A stretch of 64,000 nt of DNA, taken from Epiperipatus broadwayi (Eukaryota > Onychophora > Udeonychophora > Euonychophora > Peripatidae). Of this stretch, positions 48,485 through 59,804 are shown piece after piece. The DNA lies in contig JAQFVV010000012.1 in the NCBI GenBank assembly GCA_028023455.1, positions 6,236,499 through 6,300,498 on the forward strand. The letters run 5' to 3'. A model generated the notes under the pieces. The model searched no databases and had not been told where the DNA came from. It worked only from the letters and a program-made list of their open reading frames with translations. How positions within the stretch are numbered: position 1 is the stretch's first letter; each line of letters starts with the position of its first letter. A program made the translations under genes and the position numbers.

Positions 48485-49060
48485 AATGTATTAAACACAC
48501 TCCACACCACCACTCATTCTTTTCATATGAATAAGGATACAATAAAAGACAAATCCCCCCCCCCCCAGATGCATTTCATGCTGAACCAGCACTTATCAGT
48601 TGGCCCAGGTCCCTAACTCTCGTATATATCTCTATTAAACAGGCAAAACTCTTCATACAATAGTGCCACTCAGGGCAAGCCAGAGTAATTAATAAATGAC
48701 AGAAAAAGCATGGAGAGTGTGGCCTGTTTTAAAAACAGCTATGAGCAAGCATAAGAAATGGTGGGCATGTGATGTTTAGTGGTTTAATATATATCTCTGT
48801 TACATATACAGTATTTATCAACAGTAAATTGTTACATTTTGAATTACAAGTGTCAAATTTACTTCACCCAAATGTTTGACATCAACCATTCAAGTTAAAT
48901 ATAGTAATGATTCACTACTAATCATTTACTAAATTAGAGTTTATCTTTAGTCCAGTATTAAACTTTACCCTCAATTAAAGATTAATATATCTGTATTTAA
49001 TTAAACACCCACACACGGAATTGTTCACATTTCTCTGTTCCGTGTGTACTACCTTTATTA
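48485..49060. repeat. Repeat family C copy with inserted block D
   Basis: It shares the family landmarks: TGTATTAAACACACTCCAC, AGATGCATTTCATGCTGAAC, CAGTATTTATCAACAGTAAA, TAATCATTTACTAAATTAGAG and ATTAATATATCTGTATTTAA. A C-run (48557-48567) sits where other copies have TGACTCCCAA. Between about 48640 and 48785 the copy is interrupted by block D, which occurs separately near 56895-57010 and 57340-57440. Confidence 0.75.
48640..48787. repeat. Dispersed block D, copy 1
   Basis: Shared motifs with 56895-57010 and 57340-57440 are GCATGGAGAGT, CCTGTTTTAA.AACAG, TATGAGCAAGCATAAGAAATGG and CATGTGATGTTTAGTG. Here block D sits inside a family C unit, and the AATATATATCTCTGTTA sequence after it restores the TATATCTCTATTA sequence before it. 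This suggests an insertion with a duplicated target of about a dozen bases. Confidence 0.65.
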
Positions 49061-49940
49061 ATGTATTAAACAAACTCCGCACCACTCATTTTTTTCAAAT
49101 TATATGAATAGAGATAGAATAAAAGACAAATGATTCCCAAGATATACTTCATGCTGAATCATCACCTATCAGCTGTCCCAGATTATTATCTCTCATATAT
49201 ATCTCTATTATATGTACAGTATTTATCGATAGTAAATTTTTACATTTTGAATTACAAGCTTCAAATTTATTTCATTCACATTTTTGACACTAATCACTCA
49301 AGATAAATACAATCCTAAACTATAGATTATCTTTAGTTACATGGGGCAGAGAAATGTGAATAATTCCATGTTTGTGGATGTATTTAATTAAAAAAAGCCA
49401 ATATATTAATTTTTAACTTAGATTTAAAGTTTATATATCTGGTCTAGAAATAATCTCTAGTTTAGTAAATAATTAATGATAACCATTACTTATTTATCTT
49501 GAGTGGTTAATGTCAAAGGTGTGGGTGGAATATAACAATTTACTATTGATAGGTACTATATATATATATATATAATAGAGATATATATGAGAGATGGTGA
49601 CCTGATCCAACTGATGAGTTTTGGTTCAGCATGAAATGCATCTTGGGGGTCATTTGTTCTTTAATATATCATTATTCATATGATTTGAAAAAGAATAATT
49701 TACAGGATTTATTTAATGCACTTATAAAGATATTACACATGGGACAGAGAAATGTAAATAACTCTATGAGTGTGGGTATGTTGAATTTAAAAAAAAAAAA
49801 CATATATTAATCTTTATCTGAGATTTAAAGAGTATATCTGTGCTAGAGATAGTCTCTAGTTTAGTAAATACTTAGTGATAATTATTAGTATATTTATCTT
49901 GAGTTGTTAGTATCAAAGATGTGGGTGGAGTAAGATTGAC
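49061..49940. repeat. Repeat family C, one direct and two inverted copies
   Basis: A direct copy (about 49061-49340, AAACTCCGCACCACTC through TTATCTTTAG) abuts an inverted copy (about 49341-49690: ATGGGGCAGAGAAATGTGAA through CTGATGAGTTTTGGTTCAGC) and another inverted partial copy (about 49737-49940: ATGGGACAGAGAAATGTAAA through GTGTGGGTGGAGTAA). The head-to-head join makes a long imperfect hairpin. The terminal motif is a CACATGG/CCATGTG-type sequence near CACACACGGAATT. Confidence 0.75.
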
Positions 49941-49950
49941 ACTTATAATT

Positions 49951-50067
49951 CAAAATGTAACCTTTTTTTACATGTGTCAAAGCATCAACCCATGAATCTG
50001 GGACAACTGCTTGTAAGGCGGCTGTGCTGATCACTCAACCACCAATGCTTGACAAAATGTAACCTTT
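49951..50067 (-). mobile_element. Short tRNA-derived SINE, copy 4
   Basis: Minus-strand copy at about 49966-50052, shorter and more diverged in box B. It is flanked by a perfect 15-base direct repeat, CAAAATGTAACCTTT, at 49951-49965 and 50053-50067. This is the clearest retrotransposition signature in the family. The T-run directly inside the left repeat is the A-tail on the other strand. Confidence 0.9.
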
Positions 50068-51334
50068 AATTATGTATATTAAATTTCTAAGTACAGCATT
50101 AGAATAGTTTCTGAGCAACCATTTCTTCAATATTAATTAATTTATACATTAGTTTTCAACTTTGTAATATAAGTCTTTTCAATTAATGATAAGAGTGATG
50201 ATGATGATAAAATTACATATTCCCATTTTATAAAGATTATACTTTCTTGATCATTTTATAAAGATTATACTTTTGTGTTCAATTTACAACATTATAAAGA
50301 TTAGCCAAGTGTCACATGATATATAAACTTCATTTATAAACAATTTAGGCTATATAGGTTTCATAAGGCAACATCTTTCTTAGAAGGCTACTAAAAATGA
50401 ATTATTATCCTCGTGTCATTATATCCCACATTTTGTTATGTCACCATTCCAACATATTCTCAGTCTTGATAACAAGTATACTCAGGATTATAAACAATCT
50501 ATGTGATTACTTTATAAGGGTAGTTCTTATTGTATTGTGGTGGCTTGTCTAATTTATAACAATTTTCTTCTTTTCTAATTTCAGCTTTGTCTAATATTTT
50601 TTCAGAAATATGGATGAATATATAAATGAATGGATTAACTTCTTATATAGACTTCTGGATGCCTAACAAAAGCATGTTTATCTATCCCTTAAGATTCCAT
50701 TTTTGTTCTATAAAAATGTTTTTTAAAATTAATTCATTTGAAACAGAAAATTAATTATGGTTTTTATCCTCTTTTTATCTGGCTTTTTTTTTATAGTTTT
50801 CAAAATATCTTTTCTGATTATTTTTTTTTTTTAAAAATTAAACTGACATTTAAATATTTTTTTATAAGTTCTTTAATTTCATAATTTTACATTTCATTTT
50901 TTAATATTAATTTACTTTTTTCTATCTTATACAAACATATAATTTTTTTAAATCTATCATAACTACAGGCAAGAAATTGATAATAAACTGTTATACGTTT
51001 TCCTAGAATCTGAAATACAATAACTGTATATATTCAGTATTATATCTTTCTTCATAAAATAATAAATGCATTTACAAATTTTTAGAATTATTTTTAAAAA
51101 CATTTTATTTTGAAATCAATATTTTTGTAACAATACATATGAACTGGATATCCGCAAATAATCATCATCATTACTGTGATAACTTTTGTTTGATTTTAAA
51201 TTCCCACTTCTTTTTCTAACTATTTTTTAATATTTAGCATACAGATTTTTAATTAAATCTAAACTTTACTAAATTCTTTGTAATTTTGAATGGAATCTAT
51301 CATAGAAAGAGTTTATATTGTCATAATATATAAG
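50068..51334. other. Gene-free AT-rich stretch
   Basis: One short local duplication (CATTTTATAAAGATTATACTT at 50223 and 50254). Otherwise featureless AT-rich DNA. Confidence 0.5.
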
Positions 51335-51640
51335 AGATTCAAACTCAGACTTTCACATGACCCTCAACTCTCCATGCCATCTCAAATTGCTGACCCATGT
51401 GATTACACATATGTTGAAAAAATAAATAATCACCAATATACATATTTCATACTAAACCAGAAATCATCAGTTGGTTCAGATTACCATCTCCACACATATA
51501 TACAATCAGTGCTCAGCTTTATATTAAGATAGCCAATCCTCATACTTTAATGGACAGACTTCAAACTACTTCAAGCCACAACTCTTCAGCCATCCATTTC
51601 ATTGAAAATCTGATGATGGAACATTCAAAGATCACATAAT
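51335..51640. repeat. Repeat family B, longest single plus copy
   Basis: It runs from AACTCAGACTTTCACATGAC through AAATCATCAGTTGGTTCAGA, TCAGTGCTCAGCTTTATATT and GATAGCCAATCCTCATACTT to AAAATCTGATGATGG. It matches, on the other strand, 15215-15565, which carries the same order of motifs. The 80-codon open frame inside is incidental. Confidence 0.75.
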
Positions 51641-51907
51641 ACATGTTGTAATATTGTAGATAATGGTCAATTCTGGCATATCAGATATTACAAGATTATT
51701 AAAACAAATAAATTTAGAATGGGGAAATCAGAGATTATTTTTCCACATGTATTTTTTATAATAACAATCATTAACTTATTTAAAGATTTTACATTCCTTA
51801 AGTCATAATCTGAAAATTTCAAACATTTTTTAAATCATAAGAATCTGAATAATTATAGTTTGCTAAGGGTAGTTGTAAAAGGAAAAGAAAAGTATAAAAA
51901 AATAATT

Positions 51908-52037
51908 GATTTATACTTCTACTTATTTATCTTTCTAATTATTATTTTTATTATTTCTCTTTAGTAATTTTATTTATTTATTAGATTTGAACTTTTAAAA
52001 AAATAATTAGAAAGATAAATAAGTAGAAGTATAAATC
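51908..52037. repeat. Perfect 36-bp inverted repeat
   Basis: Arms 51908-51943 (GATTTATACTTCTACTTATT and on) and 52002-52037 are exact reverse complements around a 58-base AT-rich loop. It may be a hairpin element or a recent inverted duplication. Confidence 0.85.
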
Positions 52038-53225
52038 ACCAGGTTTTTATATAAAAATATATATAAGATTTTAACAAATTCGTTAAAGAATGCCACTTTT
52101 AATTAATTAAAGTCAATTGTTTTTCTCTTTATCTCTAAAAAATGCAAGATTTTTCAAATCAAAGTATAATTAAAGAATTGTATTTATTTCAATAATTAAA
52201 AAAAAATACTACAGAGAAAATTTGTATTAATTAGAGTAGGAGTAGAATTTTTAATAAGAAAAAAAAAAGGAATGTAATTGACCAAGATGTTTACTAGCAC
52301 AGTAAATGTGTAGGGTTGATTACCATCTATTTAGAAAAAGAAAGGAATATTTTTTAAAAAAAAAATAGAATCAATTGTTCGGGATAAAATAGTTATTTTT
52401 GAGATAGTATGTGATTGGATAAATATAGTAAAACTGTTCCAATTGTTTTTAAGACATTTTAAATTTCATTGGCATTAAGAAGATCAAATTAAAGAACTTT
52501 TAGAAAGACTTTAAAAGTCAGATTCTTGCTTGAACTTTAATATTAAAGTCAAATAATTTTATTAATATTATTACTATTATTATTATGTTTTCTTTCTTTT
52601 TATTAATATTTAGAACTCCCAGAGAAAGCATTACAATGTCAAGTAAATTAATTTTTAAATCCAATATTTTATATATGTGCATATACTCAAACAATAGTTT
52701 ATGTTTGTGAGAGTGGATTAGATAAATAGATTATATTTATGCTTTTCCTTATCTTTCAGAAAAAATATTTAAGGGTTAATTAATGATCCTTTTGTTTGGT
52801 TTTTCTCTTTTCAGCATTTTACCTGGACTTATGAGAAAATTTACTTTAATATTTGTTTAATATATTCTTGTAAATACCATTATAAGTCATTGTTTGTGTT
52901 AATATTTGAAGTTATTAGTTAACAAACTTATTTTTTGTTTGTATGTCAAATTCATTGTTAATAAAATGTAGATGATTTTTATTAATTTATTTTTGTATTT
53001 GTATCATTTATCTGTGCTCGCTTATTACAGGAGATTACAGTCACATATATTTAAATAAATATTACATTTGCCCTGGGATCATAGATTATTTGATTATTTG
53101 AATATATTTTGAAATTAATAAAAAAAAATATTTCTTCATATATTGTTTAAGCTTTTTTCACATTTAGTGACTTATATAGATGTAGATTTTATTAAGGATT
53201 AGAAATAATTTTCATATTTTAAATC
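52038..53225. other. Gene-free AT-rich stretch
   Basis: No recognised element, only A/T homopolymers and short (ATT)n runs near 52560. Confidence 0.5.
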
Positions 53226-53475
53226 TCCTCATGTACCATTACAAATAGGCACTTCCATTCATGGGAATATCAGTTAAGAAAGATTCTTCATGACTTCTCA
53301 CCATTACAAATTGTCTGTCTCAATTCATGGGGCATAATAATGTCTTTTCCCCATTCTCATATACATTAAAGAAGGTTTCCATGCCTTCATACTGTTACCA
53401 ATTGGCACTTCCATTTGTGGCATGTATCTGTTTAAAATGAATCTCCGTGCCTTCATACCATTATGGACTGGTGCT
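53226..53475. repeat. Degenerate minisatellite, ~65-bp unit
   Basis: About four units with consensus around ACCATTACAAATTGGCACTT, CCATTCATGGCAT and AAGATTCTTCATGCCTTCAT. Unit landmarks CCATTAC/TGTTACC occur near 53235, 53302, 53392 and 53458. The units are strongly diverged. Confidence 0.65.
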
Positions 53476-53826
53476 GTATCATATGAGTCTGATAAATAAT
53501 TAATAGCCTAAATCTGTTGATAATAGACATGTGACTAATAAGTGAGATGTAATTTATGATAGCAAAATATTTCATGATCGAAATATAAAATTTTTCTTCT
53601 CTCCCTTGTGTGAAATAAATAACAATTGTGATTTAAAAGAATGTTTCCTAAAGATAGTTAATAATAGACAGGTATGATTTTATTTATTAGTTTGTTAAAT
53701 GGCATTAATTGTAGGAAGCAATGGAAAGAAAGGCAAACCCTGGACTACTTTTTATCTTTGTTAAATATAATTGTTGAAAATTTTTATTTGTTTTAATATT
53801 TATATGTAGTACTAATATCTAGTATT

Positions 53827-54294
53827 ATGTATGATACTAATCCAGATGTATTGAGCAGGTCTAATCTTGATTTCCAAAAAATTATTACATTGATTAAAAG
53901 GATAGAAGCAAAGTTAGAAGCTAATTCTAAAGAGTTGAAGGATAAAATACAAGCTGATTTAAAAAATTTAGGAGCTAAGATAGAAGCTAAATCAGAAACT
54001 AATTCTAAAATTTTAGAAGCTGAATTAGATATTAATTCTAAAAGTGTAGAAGCTAAGTTAGAAACTAGCTCAAAGGATTTAGAAGCCATAGTAGAAAAAT
54101 ATCAAAGTGAAACTCAGGCTTTAAAAATAGTGTGGAAGGATACCTGACAAACTAAGAGTTTTAGAGAAGTAATTAGAACTAGCTTACAAACTCTGAATGA
54201 CTTGATAGAAGAATTGAGAAAAGAGTTCAGATTTGAAGTTTTAATAAAAAATAAAGATGATGAGAAAGCTGTAAAGAAATATAGAAGTTTCTAA
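53827..54294 (+). pseudogene. Unidentified coiled-coil ORF with 11-residue repeats, one stop
   Basis: I do not recognise this protein. From ATG 53827 the frame runs 155 codons to TAA 54292-54294 with one internal TGA at 54145-54147. Residues about 27-95 form charged 11-residue units (AKLEANSKELK, DKIQADLKNLG, AELDINSKSVE, AKLETSSKDLE), the pattern of a hendecad coiled coil. There are no Cys or Trp in the repeats, and the region has 33-base DNA periodicity. A charged tail (RKEFRFEV, NKDDEKAVKK) follows the stop. Such coiled coils are common at the start of retroelement ORF1/gag proteins, so a transposon origin is likely but unproved. The opposite strand is also open (53793-54089), a by-product of repeat codon composition. 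Confidence 0.55.
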
Positions 54295-54379
54295 ATATAA
54301 GTTTTAAATAATTATAAAGTTTCAAAGAGAAATTTTAAGAATTTCAAAGTTGAAAGGAAATCTTAATTTTAAGCTTGTT

Positions 54380-54990
54380 ACTTAAGGATAAGAGATGAAC
54401 CAAAATTTACTCATAAAACTGCAAAGCAAGATATTCTTTAGCATATAAGCCCCATCCTTTCAGAAATTAGTAAATTGGAGAAAAGTTGTTAGTAAAAATA
54501 CTGCCAACGAAGTAGATGTATGGGACATGAAAGAAAATAGTTTATTTTGGACCACAAGTTAGTGAGAATAATCTACATATGAATGACTTTAGCATAAAAG
54601 GTTTACATATGAATAATTATGATTACAGAGTTTTCAAGAGATGAAATGTTATGAATAATTTTAGCTCTCATTATTTTATTCCTAATGATAGCTCAGCAAT
54701 CACAGGGTGTTTGATTAGTAATAATGTAGGTTTCGCAGATGTAAAGTTTCCGAATAAATATGGAAACAGCTATAAATTTTTAGACAATAATATCAATTTT
54801 ATTTGGAATCAAGAACATATATGTATGAGGATAGAAAGTCATACCATTTAGATGATATTAATGATTTATTCTATAAATATCCAAGTATGATGAAATTAAA
54901 GAGAAATATTAGATTGTAAGGTTGAGAAATCGAGACCAGTTGTTTATGATGATAATTCCATATGGTATTGAGAATCAATATTTTAGATAT
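54380..54990 (+). pseudogene. Possible downstream coding remnant, unidentified
   Basis: After the coiled-coil frame, codon-like composition continues in pieces, the best being 54651-54851 (66 codons: SAITGCLISNNVGFADVKF, then NINFIWNQEHICM). It is slightly richer in G and C than its flanks and could be a further part of the same element. I cannot assign a family. No RT or transposase motif is visible. Confidence 0.3.
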
Positions 54991-54999
54991 GTTAAAGAA

Positions 55000-56565
55000 T
55001 AGTTATATTAATCTAAATTTATTTAAATTGTGTTATAGATGAGATTTCTATTATAAGTATCCAATAAAGTTGGAATTATAATGTTTGTATTAGTAATTCT
55101 TGTTATTTTAAAAGATCAAATTTATATATTTAGGATCTTTATTATGGGGAAAGGAACTTATAATTCTATAAATCCTATGCATATGATATTATTATAACAT
55201 GAAACTATTTATTCATTTTTATGTGATCAAATTTATTTATATGGTGCTTTTGTTGTAAATTAGGACAATTTATTTGGTTAGATTACTTAACTAAAATATA
55301 AGTATATTTATTTCAACTTTTAAACATTATTAAAAAAAGATTAAAGTTTTAAGAACCTTATACATTCTGTCTTATCATAGCTTAGTGTAATATAACTTGT
55401 TTATTTTGATATAGTGTCTATCCCAAACTGATTTAGAAAATTTTTTTTGTATAGACTTGGTTAACGTGGACTACTTGTTTTGAATTCGGTTATTAGATTG
55501 GTTCGCAAACTAGAATTAAATTGAATCACACGTTAGAGACCCATAGCAAGATAAACATAAGAAATTATTTTTTAATATTTATGATAAAGTCTATGCAAAA
55601 TATTAAAACAAACAGGCAAAAATGCATTTATTATACACATGTCTAGTGGACCTAAAGGAACATATAATGCCCGAAGTTTATAACTCTTGCATCTTAATAA
55701 ATAATAAGAAAGTAATTGATTATCTTTATATATACATAAAAAAATAACGTTAGGGTATGGGAATACAAATTATATTAATAAAGAGGAAGTGTAATTTTTT
55801 ATTTTTATTTGATGTTTTCTAAATGAGATTAAAAGAACTCACGTAAAGAAGGAATGCTTAGATTAATAATATAATCCACTGATTGTAAATATGTTTTTTT
55901 CCCTCCTAGTTAGACAGAATATAATAATATCCTTATATCAGATTTTGTTTTAAAGTGAAAAAAAAAAAGTTTTCTTGTTTATATTTTATTGGTTCTCTTG
56001 CAAGTATATTTTTATTTAAAATGTTTATTTAAACAATCAATAAATAATTTTGGATTGCTTCTATTAAATTATCCAAATAAATTATAAATAAATATCAAAA
56101 GAAAATTAAATCATAAACCAAATCTTGATCAAATCACCTAAATTACATTATTTATTTGTGTATGCCTTTAGTAAGATTATAATCCTGAGAGTTCTAATGT
56201 TTTGAAAGTGTGTGTATAACTACAAAATTTCTAGATAAGTAATCATATGTTTTATCACATAGAAGACATTCTAAAAAAAGTATAACAATACTTGCATAAT
56301 GAAAATAATTTCAAATATCTAAATACATATTAAAGTAATAAAAATTTTACTTACTTTTAAAACTAGCTCTTGTAGACTTAGCACATCTTAGTCATTCTTA
56401 AAAGTCAGGGGTTCTAAACAGTTAAATTTAGGCATGATCAGCTAAGAACTAGAGGTAGGAAAGGGTCTGAGTATTTGATACTTTCCAAAGTTCTGCTCAT
56501 GTACTTGCTGAGATTCCATCTATACTCTGCAAAACAATTGTCTTCTGTAATAATAATTTTGTAAA
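55000..56565. other. Gene-free AT-rich stretch
   Basis: No recognised element or open frame. Confidence 0.5.
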
Positions 56566-56570
56566 AAAAT

Positions 56571-56700
56571 TTGGTACTAGTTTAGTATGCATTTTCTGCC
56601 ATTTTGATTTTTAAGGGGAATCCCAAACCCACTGCTGACACATCCAAGTAATAAGTGAGATTGAACAAACCACAAGGAGTCAAGATAGATAATGTTCCAT
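56571..56700. repeat. Terminus related to the 24351-25730 element
   Basis: It begins GGTACTAGTTTAGTATGCAT and continues CCATTTTGATTTTTAAGG, CACTGCTGACACATCCAAGT. It parallels the left end of the fold-back element at 24351 (GGTCCTGATTTAGTATGCAC, CCATTTTGAATTCTAAGG, CCACTGACACTTTCAAG). The other end was not found in this window. Confidence 0.65.
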
Positions 56701-56786
56701 TATTTTGAACAATTACAAAATTGAATTTTCCATTAATAATACAAATAATAAAAGATACAAATTAAAGGATAAAAAATAAAATTTCA

Positions 56787-57321
56787 TAAAATCTCTATCT
56801 AGTGCCTACTCATCCAATATCCCCAGACTAATTTCTAGCTTGTGGCTTTCATCAGTGAGGAGCCTTGGATCCATTGATTACTCTGACATCCATTGATTAT
56901 TCTGGCTTGCACTGAGTGGCACTACTGCATGGAGAGTTTTTCCTGTTTTAATAAAAGTTATGAGCAAGTATAAGAAATGGTGATCATGTGGTGTTTAGTG
57001 ATTTAATACCAATCCTGCCTAATAGGATAGTGATGGCTATGGTTATTAAAGAACCAAAGATACCAAAATGTATGGGTTCTGAATTGAATTCAGACCCATA
57101 TGACTATATAATATAATGAGCTTAGATTGAAAATATTGTTTTCAATTTTATTTTTATAGTTTTGTAATTAAGTAGAGATAAAAGGTGGCTAATGAAGAGT
57201 TTGCATTAGATCCTAATATCTAGGAGCAGTGCTCTCAGATCCAAGGTTCCTCACTGATGAAAGTCACAAGCTAGAAACTAGTCTGGGGATATTGGGTAGT
57301 AGGCAGAGATTTTATGCACAA
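56787..57321. repeat. Inverted repeat with ~80-bp arms, block D inside and beside
   Basis: About 56787-56871 (TAAAATCTCTATCTAGTGCC through GAGCCTTGGATCC) and about 57238-57321 (GATCCAAGGTTCCTCACTGA through GCAGAGATTTTA) are imperfect reverse complements. Block D copies sit in the same orientation after each arm (56895-57010 and 57340-57440). A hairpin GGGTTCTGAATT/AATTCAGACCC lies at about 57072-57097 in the middle. Confidence 0.7.
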
Positions 57322-57599
57322 GCCTTGTGGCATCCATTGTTTACTCTGGTTTGCATTGAATAGCATTGCTGCATGGAGAGTTTTGCCTGTTTTAATAACA
57401 GTTATGAGTAAGCATAAGAAATGGTGATCATGTAAGATTTGCTAATGCCAAAATATATAAACCTGATACTCTCTGAGACTAATGCTAGATTTTAAAGACT
57501 CCTACTATCTTAAAACTGATAGAATAATAAATAAATTGCTTATTGATCAATTTGGCAATTACACCATCAAGTCCTCTTTTGACTTTATTTGAAACATTT

Positions 57600-58560
57600 T
57601 CCAAGCTTGATCCATCATACAAAATAGCTTCTCTGGATGTTACAGAACCATATCATTTTATTAATAGATATTTTTCAATATCATTAAAATGAACTAAGTA
57701 GGTTGAACTACCTCCACTAGGCATATATTTTATTATTGCATTTCTCTCCTAACTCAATAATAATATAATAGCCATGCTCAATAACCACTACTACAAAATG
57801 TCTATGGATAGTATATGTGTCCCTCTGAGTGAAGTCATCTCCAGTTTATGCATTAACCATTTGAAAAGATTATCATTTCACCATGCTTTGAGCATGTCCC
57901 CATCTCATATATATGTTACATGAATATGATCATCATCACAGGATGAGAACCAGATATCCAAGTATATACCATTGACCTTTCATTTGTTGGATTTAAACAC
58001 ACCTTTATAAGAAATAAAATAAAACACTGTCATAGAAAGCTTAACTCTAATCCCCTCCTCCAATGACAGACCATGGATTTTATCTCCACATATACCAACC
58101 CTCACCAAAACCTTTAATAAAGTATGTTCACCTGTATGCCATCTCACTTTGCAGCAGTCCCCTTTCTTCCAATAGAGTGCTAAATAATAAAGGATAAACT
58201 TAAACCTGAGCTCACCCTTTGCACTATCTATGGAATTAAATGTTATCACACTGGGTTTAATTCTGTTTATTTTGGGGAATCCCGAGTGTCTTTGTCTACA
58301 TGATTGTCACAGAATAAATACATATACAAGAGGGCAGCCAACCAGATTGCAGTTCTATTTTTTGAGCATCAGAAATTAACTGGCACTTGTTCATACTATC
58401 TTTAGCAGCAGTTCATATATTGAGAGAGACCACTCAATGTGAAAAATTAGGGAAGCATACTATATAGCCAACTCCACCCATGCTATTAATTGCAAAGATT
58501 CATCTTTCCTTCTCTAAAAGAAGATAACTCTGTTATTTTTCAACACTCACTAAGTTTATA
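57600..58560 (+). pseudogene. Penelope-like element 3, RT and tail remnant
   Basis: PLE blocks on the plus strand across several frames. KIASLDVTEPYHFINRY (about 57628-57678; normally SLDVxxLYTNIP) holds the first RT Asp. YYKMSMDSICVPLSEVIS (about 57790-57845) corresponds to YxQxxGxxMGSPLSPxxA. Loosely preserved YVDD-equivalent sequence follows near 57900-57950. A C-terminal piece RDHSM*KIREAYYIAN..HAINC (about 58428-58495) resembles PLE tails. Stops and frameshifts occur every few dozen codons. The 89-codon minus open frame at 57980-58249 is a shadow. Confidence 0.68.
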
Positions 58561-58889
58561 CATAAATTTAAATTTCCATAATATATATATATTTACACAT
58601 ATGCTCACTCCATCACTTTACAACTTACCCCAGCTATGATTTTGAGAGTAGTATAACTCTCAGAAGCACTTAGCATTATTTAGATATTTCAACTCAAAAA
58701 GAATAAACTTCTCTTCAGCTGGATATTAGTGCACAACTTAACCCATTACTTTTTTTGAAGCAAAGTATAAAACTCACATCTTTTCATATCAACTATAAGT
58801 GACAAGTTAATTTAAAGTACAATATAGTTTTACATTTTCATTTATTATGCCAATATTAAAAATTTTAAAATAATAGAGATAAATTTTTT

Positions 58890-59178
58890 TTTACATTGAA
58901 TGTTTTTATTTATTGTGTACTAAAAGGAAAAAAAATAATTGTTTCTTTAACCACAATTGAAGTTCTTAGATTTAAATAGAAATAAAAGCATTGGAGTGGA
59001 GACAGAAATTAATTAAGTCAACCCCTATTATTTATATCAAGGGATTGACTTAATTAATTTCTGGACTGCCTCCCCATGTTTTTATTTCATGTTAAATCTA
59101 AAAACTTATTTTGTGATTGCAGAAATTTTTTTATTTTATTTTAGTGCACAGAAAATAAAGAGCATTTAATATAAAAAT
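58890..59178. mobile_element. Fold-back element with ~130-bp arms
   Basis: About 58895-59030 and 59038-59175 are reverse complements with mismatches. The innermost part AGAAATTAATTAAGTCAACC / GGATTGACTTAATTAATTTCT is nearly perfect, and the outer parts include TTCTTAGATTTAA / TTAAATCTAAAAA. It is one long hairpin with almost no loop. Confidence 0.75.
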
Positions 59179-59671
59179 ATTTTTTACCTCTATTATTTAT
59201 TTTCATTTGAAAAATTGATTTTTTAAAAAAATACCCAACAAGACTATATTGTAAATGAACTTTCTTTTAAAATAAGTTCTAAGCTAACTTTATTTTATTC
59301 TAACTTACATCAGGCTTTTAAGTGAAACCAAAAAAGTTTGTGCTTTACTTAGCTTGATTTTAGAATGTTATAACTTCATTCAAGCTGTCAACTGAAATAA
59401 AAATACTCTATATTGCCCTCTTATGCTTCTTACTCAAACTATATGAATAAAACAAACATACAGAGATTCTAAGTTAAATAAGGGTTTAAAAAATTTAAAT
59501 TTAAAAAGAACAGAAATATCAAATAAACAATTTATAATTTTAGCATATAAAATTATACAAGCATTATCATTATTAATATTATTAAATATAACACATTATA
59601 AATGCATACCTTTTTGATAATTCATATTTAGGTTACAAAAAATATTTTCATATAGAAGCCATATTTTGAAA
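59179..59671. other. Gene-free AT-rich stretch
   Basis: Nothing recognised. Confidence 0.5.
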
Positions 59672-59804
59672 TGTGACTTTTTTCTCTCCATATGTCATAG
59701 CATTGGCTAAGAAGTGAACCCACACAACCATCTGCAACCAACTGCTTGCTTGCAAGGTGGCTGCACTAACCTCTCAGTTAACAACGCTTGACGCTGTGAC
59801 TTTT
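59672..59804 (-). mobile_element. Short tRNA-derived SINE, copy 5
   Basis: Minus-strand copy at about 59682-59794 with the usual order. On the plus strand it reads CATATGTCATAGCATTGGC, box B complement GAAGTGAACCCAC, CTGCTTGCTTGCAAGGTGGC, then the box A complement CCTCTCAGTTAACAACGC. It is flanked by direct repeat TGTGACTTTT at 59672-59681 and 59795-59804. Confidence 0.85.

Noticed and set aside
53793-54089. 98-codon minus-strand frame opposite the coiled-coil ORF
   Set aside because: The 33-base repeat leaves both strands open. The plus strand has the charged hendecad pattern, an ATG and a longer continuation.
57980-58249. 89-codon minus-strand frame
   Set aside because: It lies antisense to a PLE remnant and has no motif.
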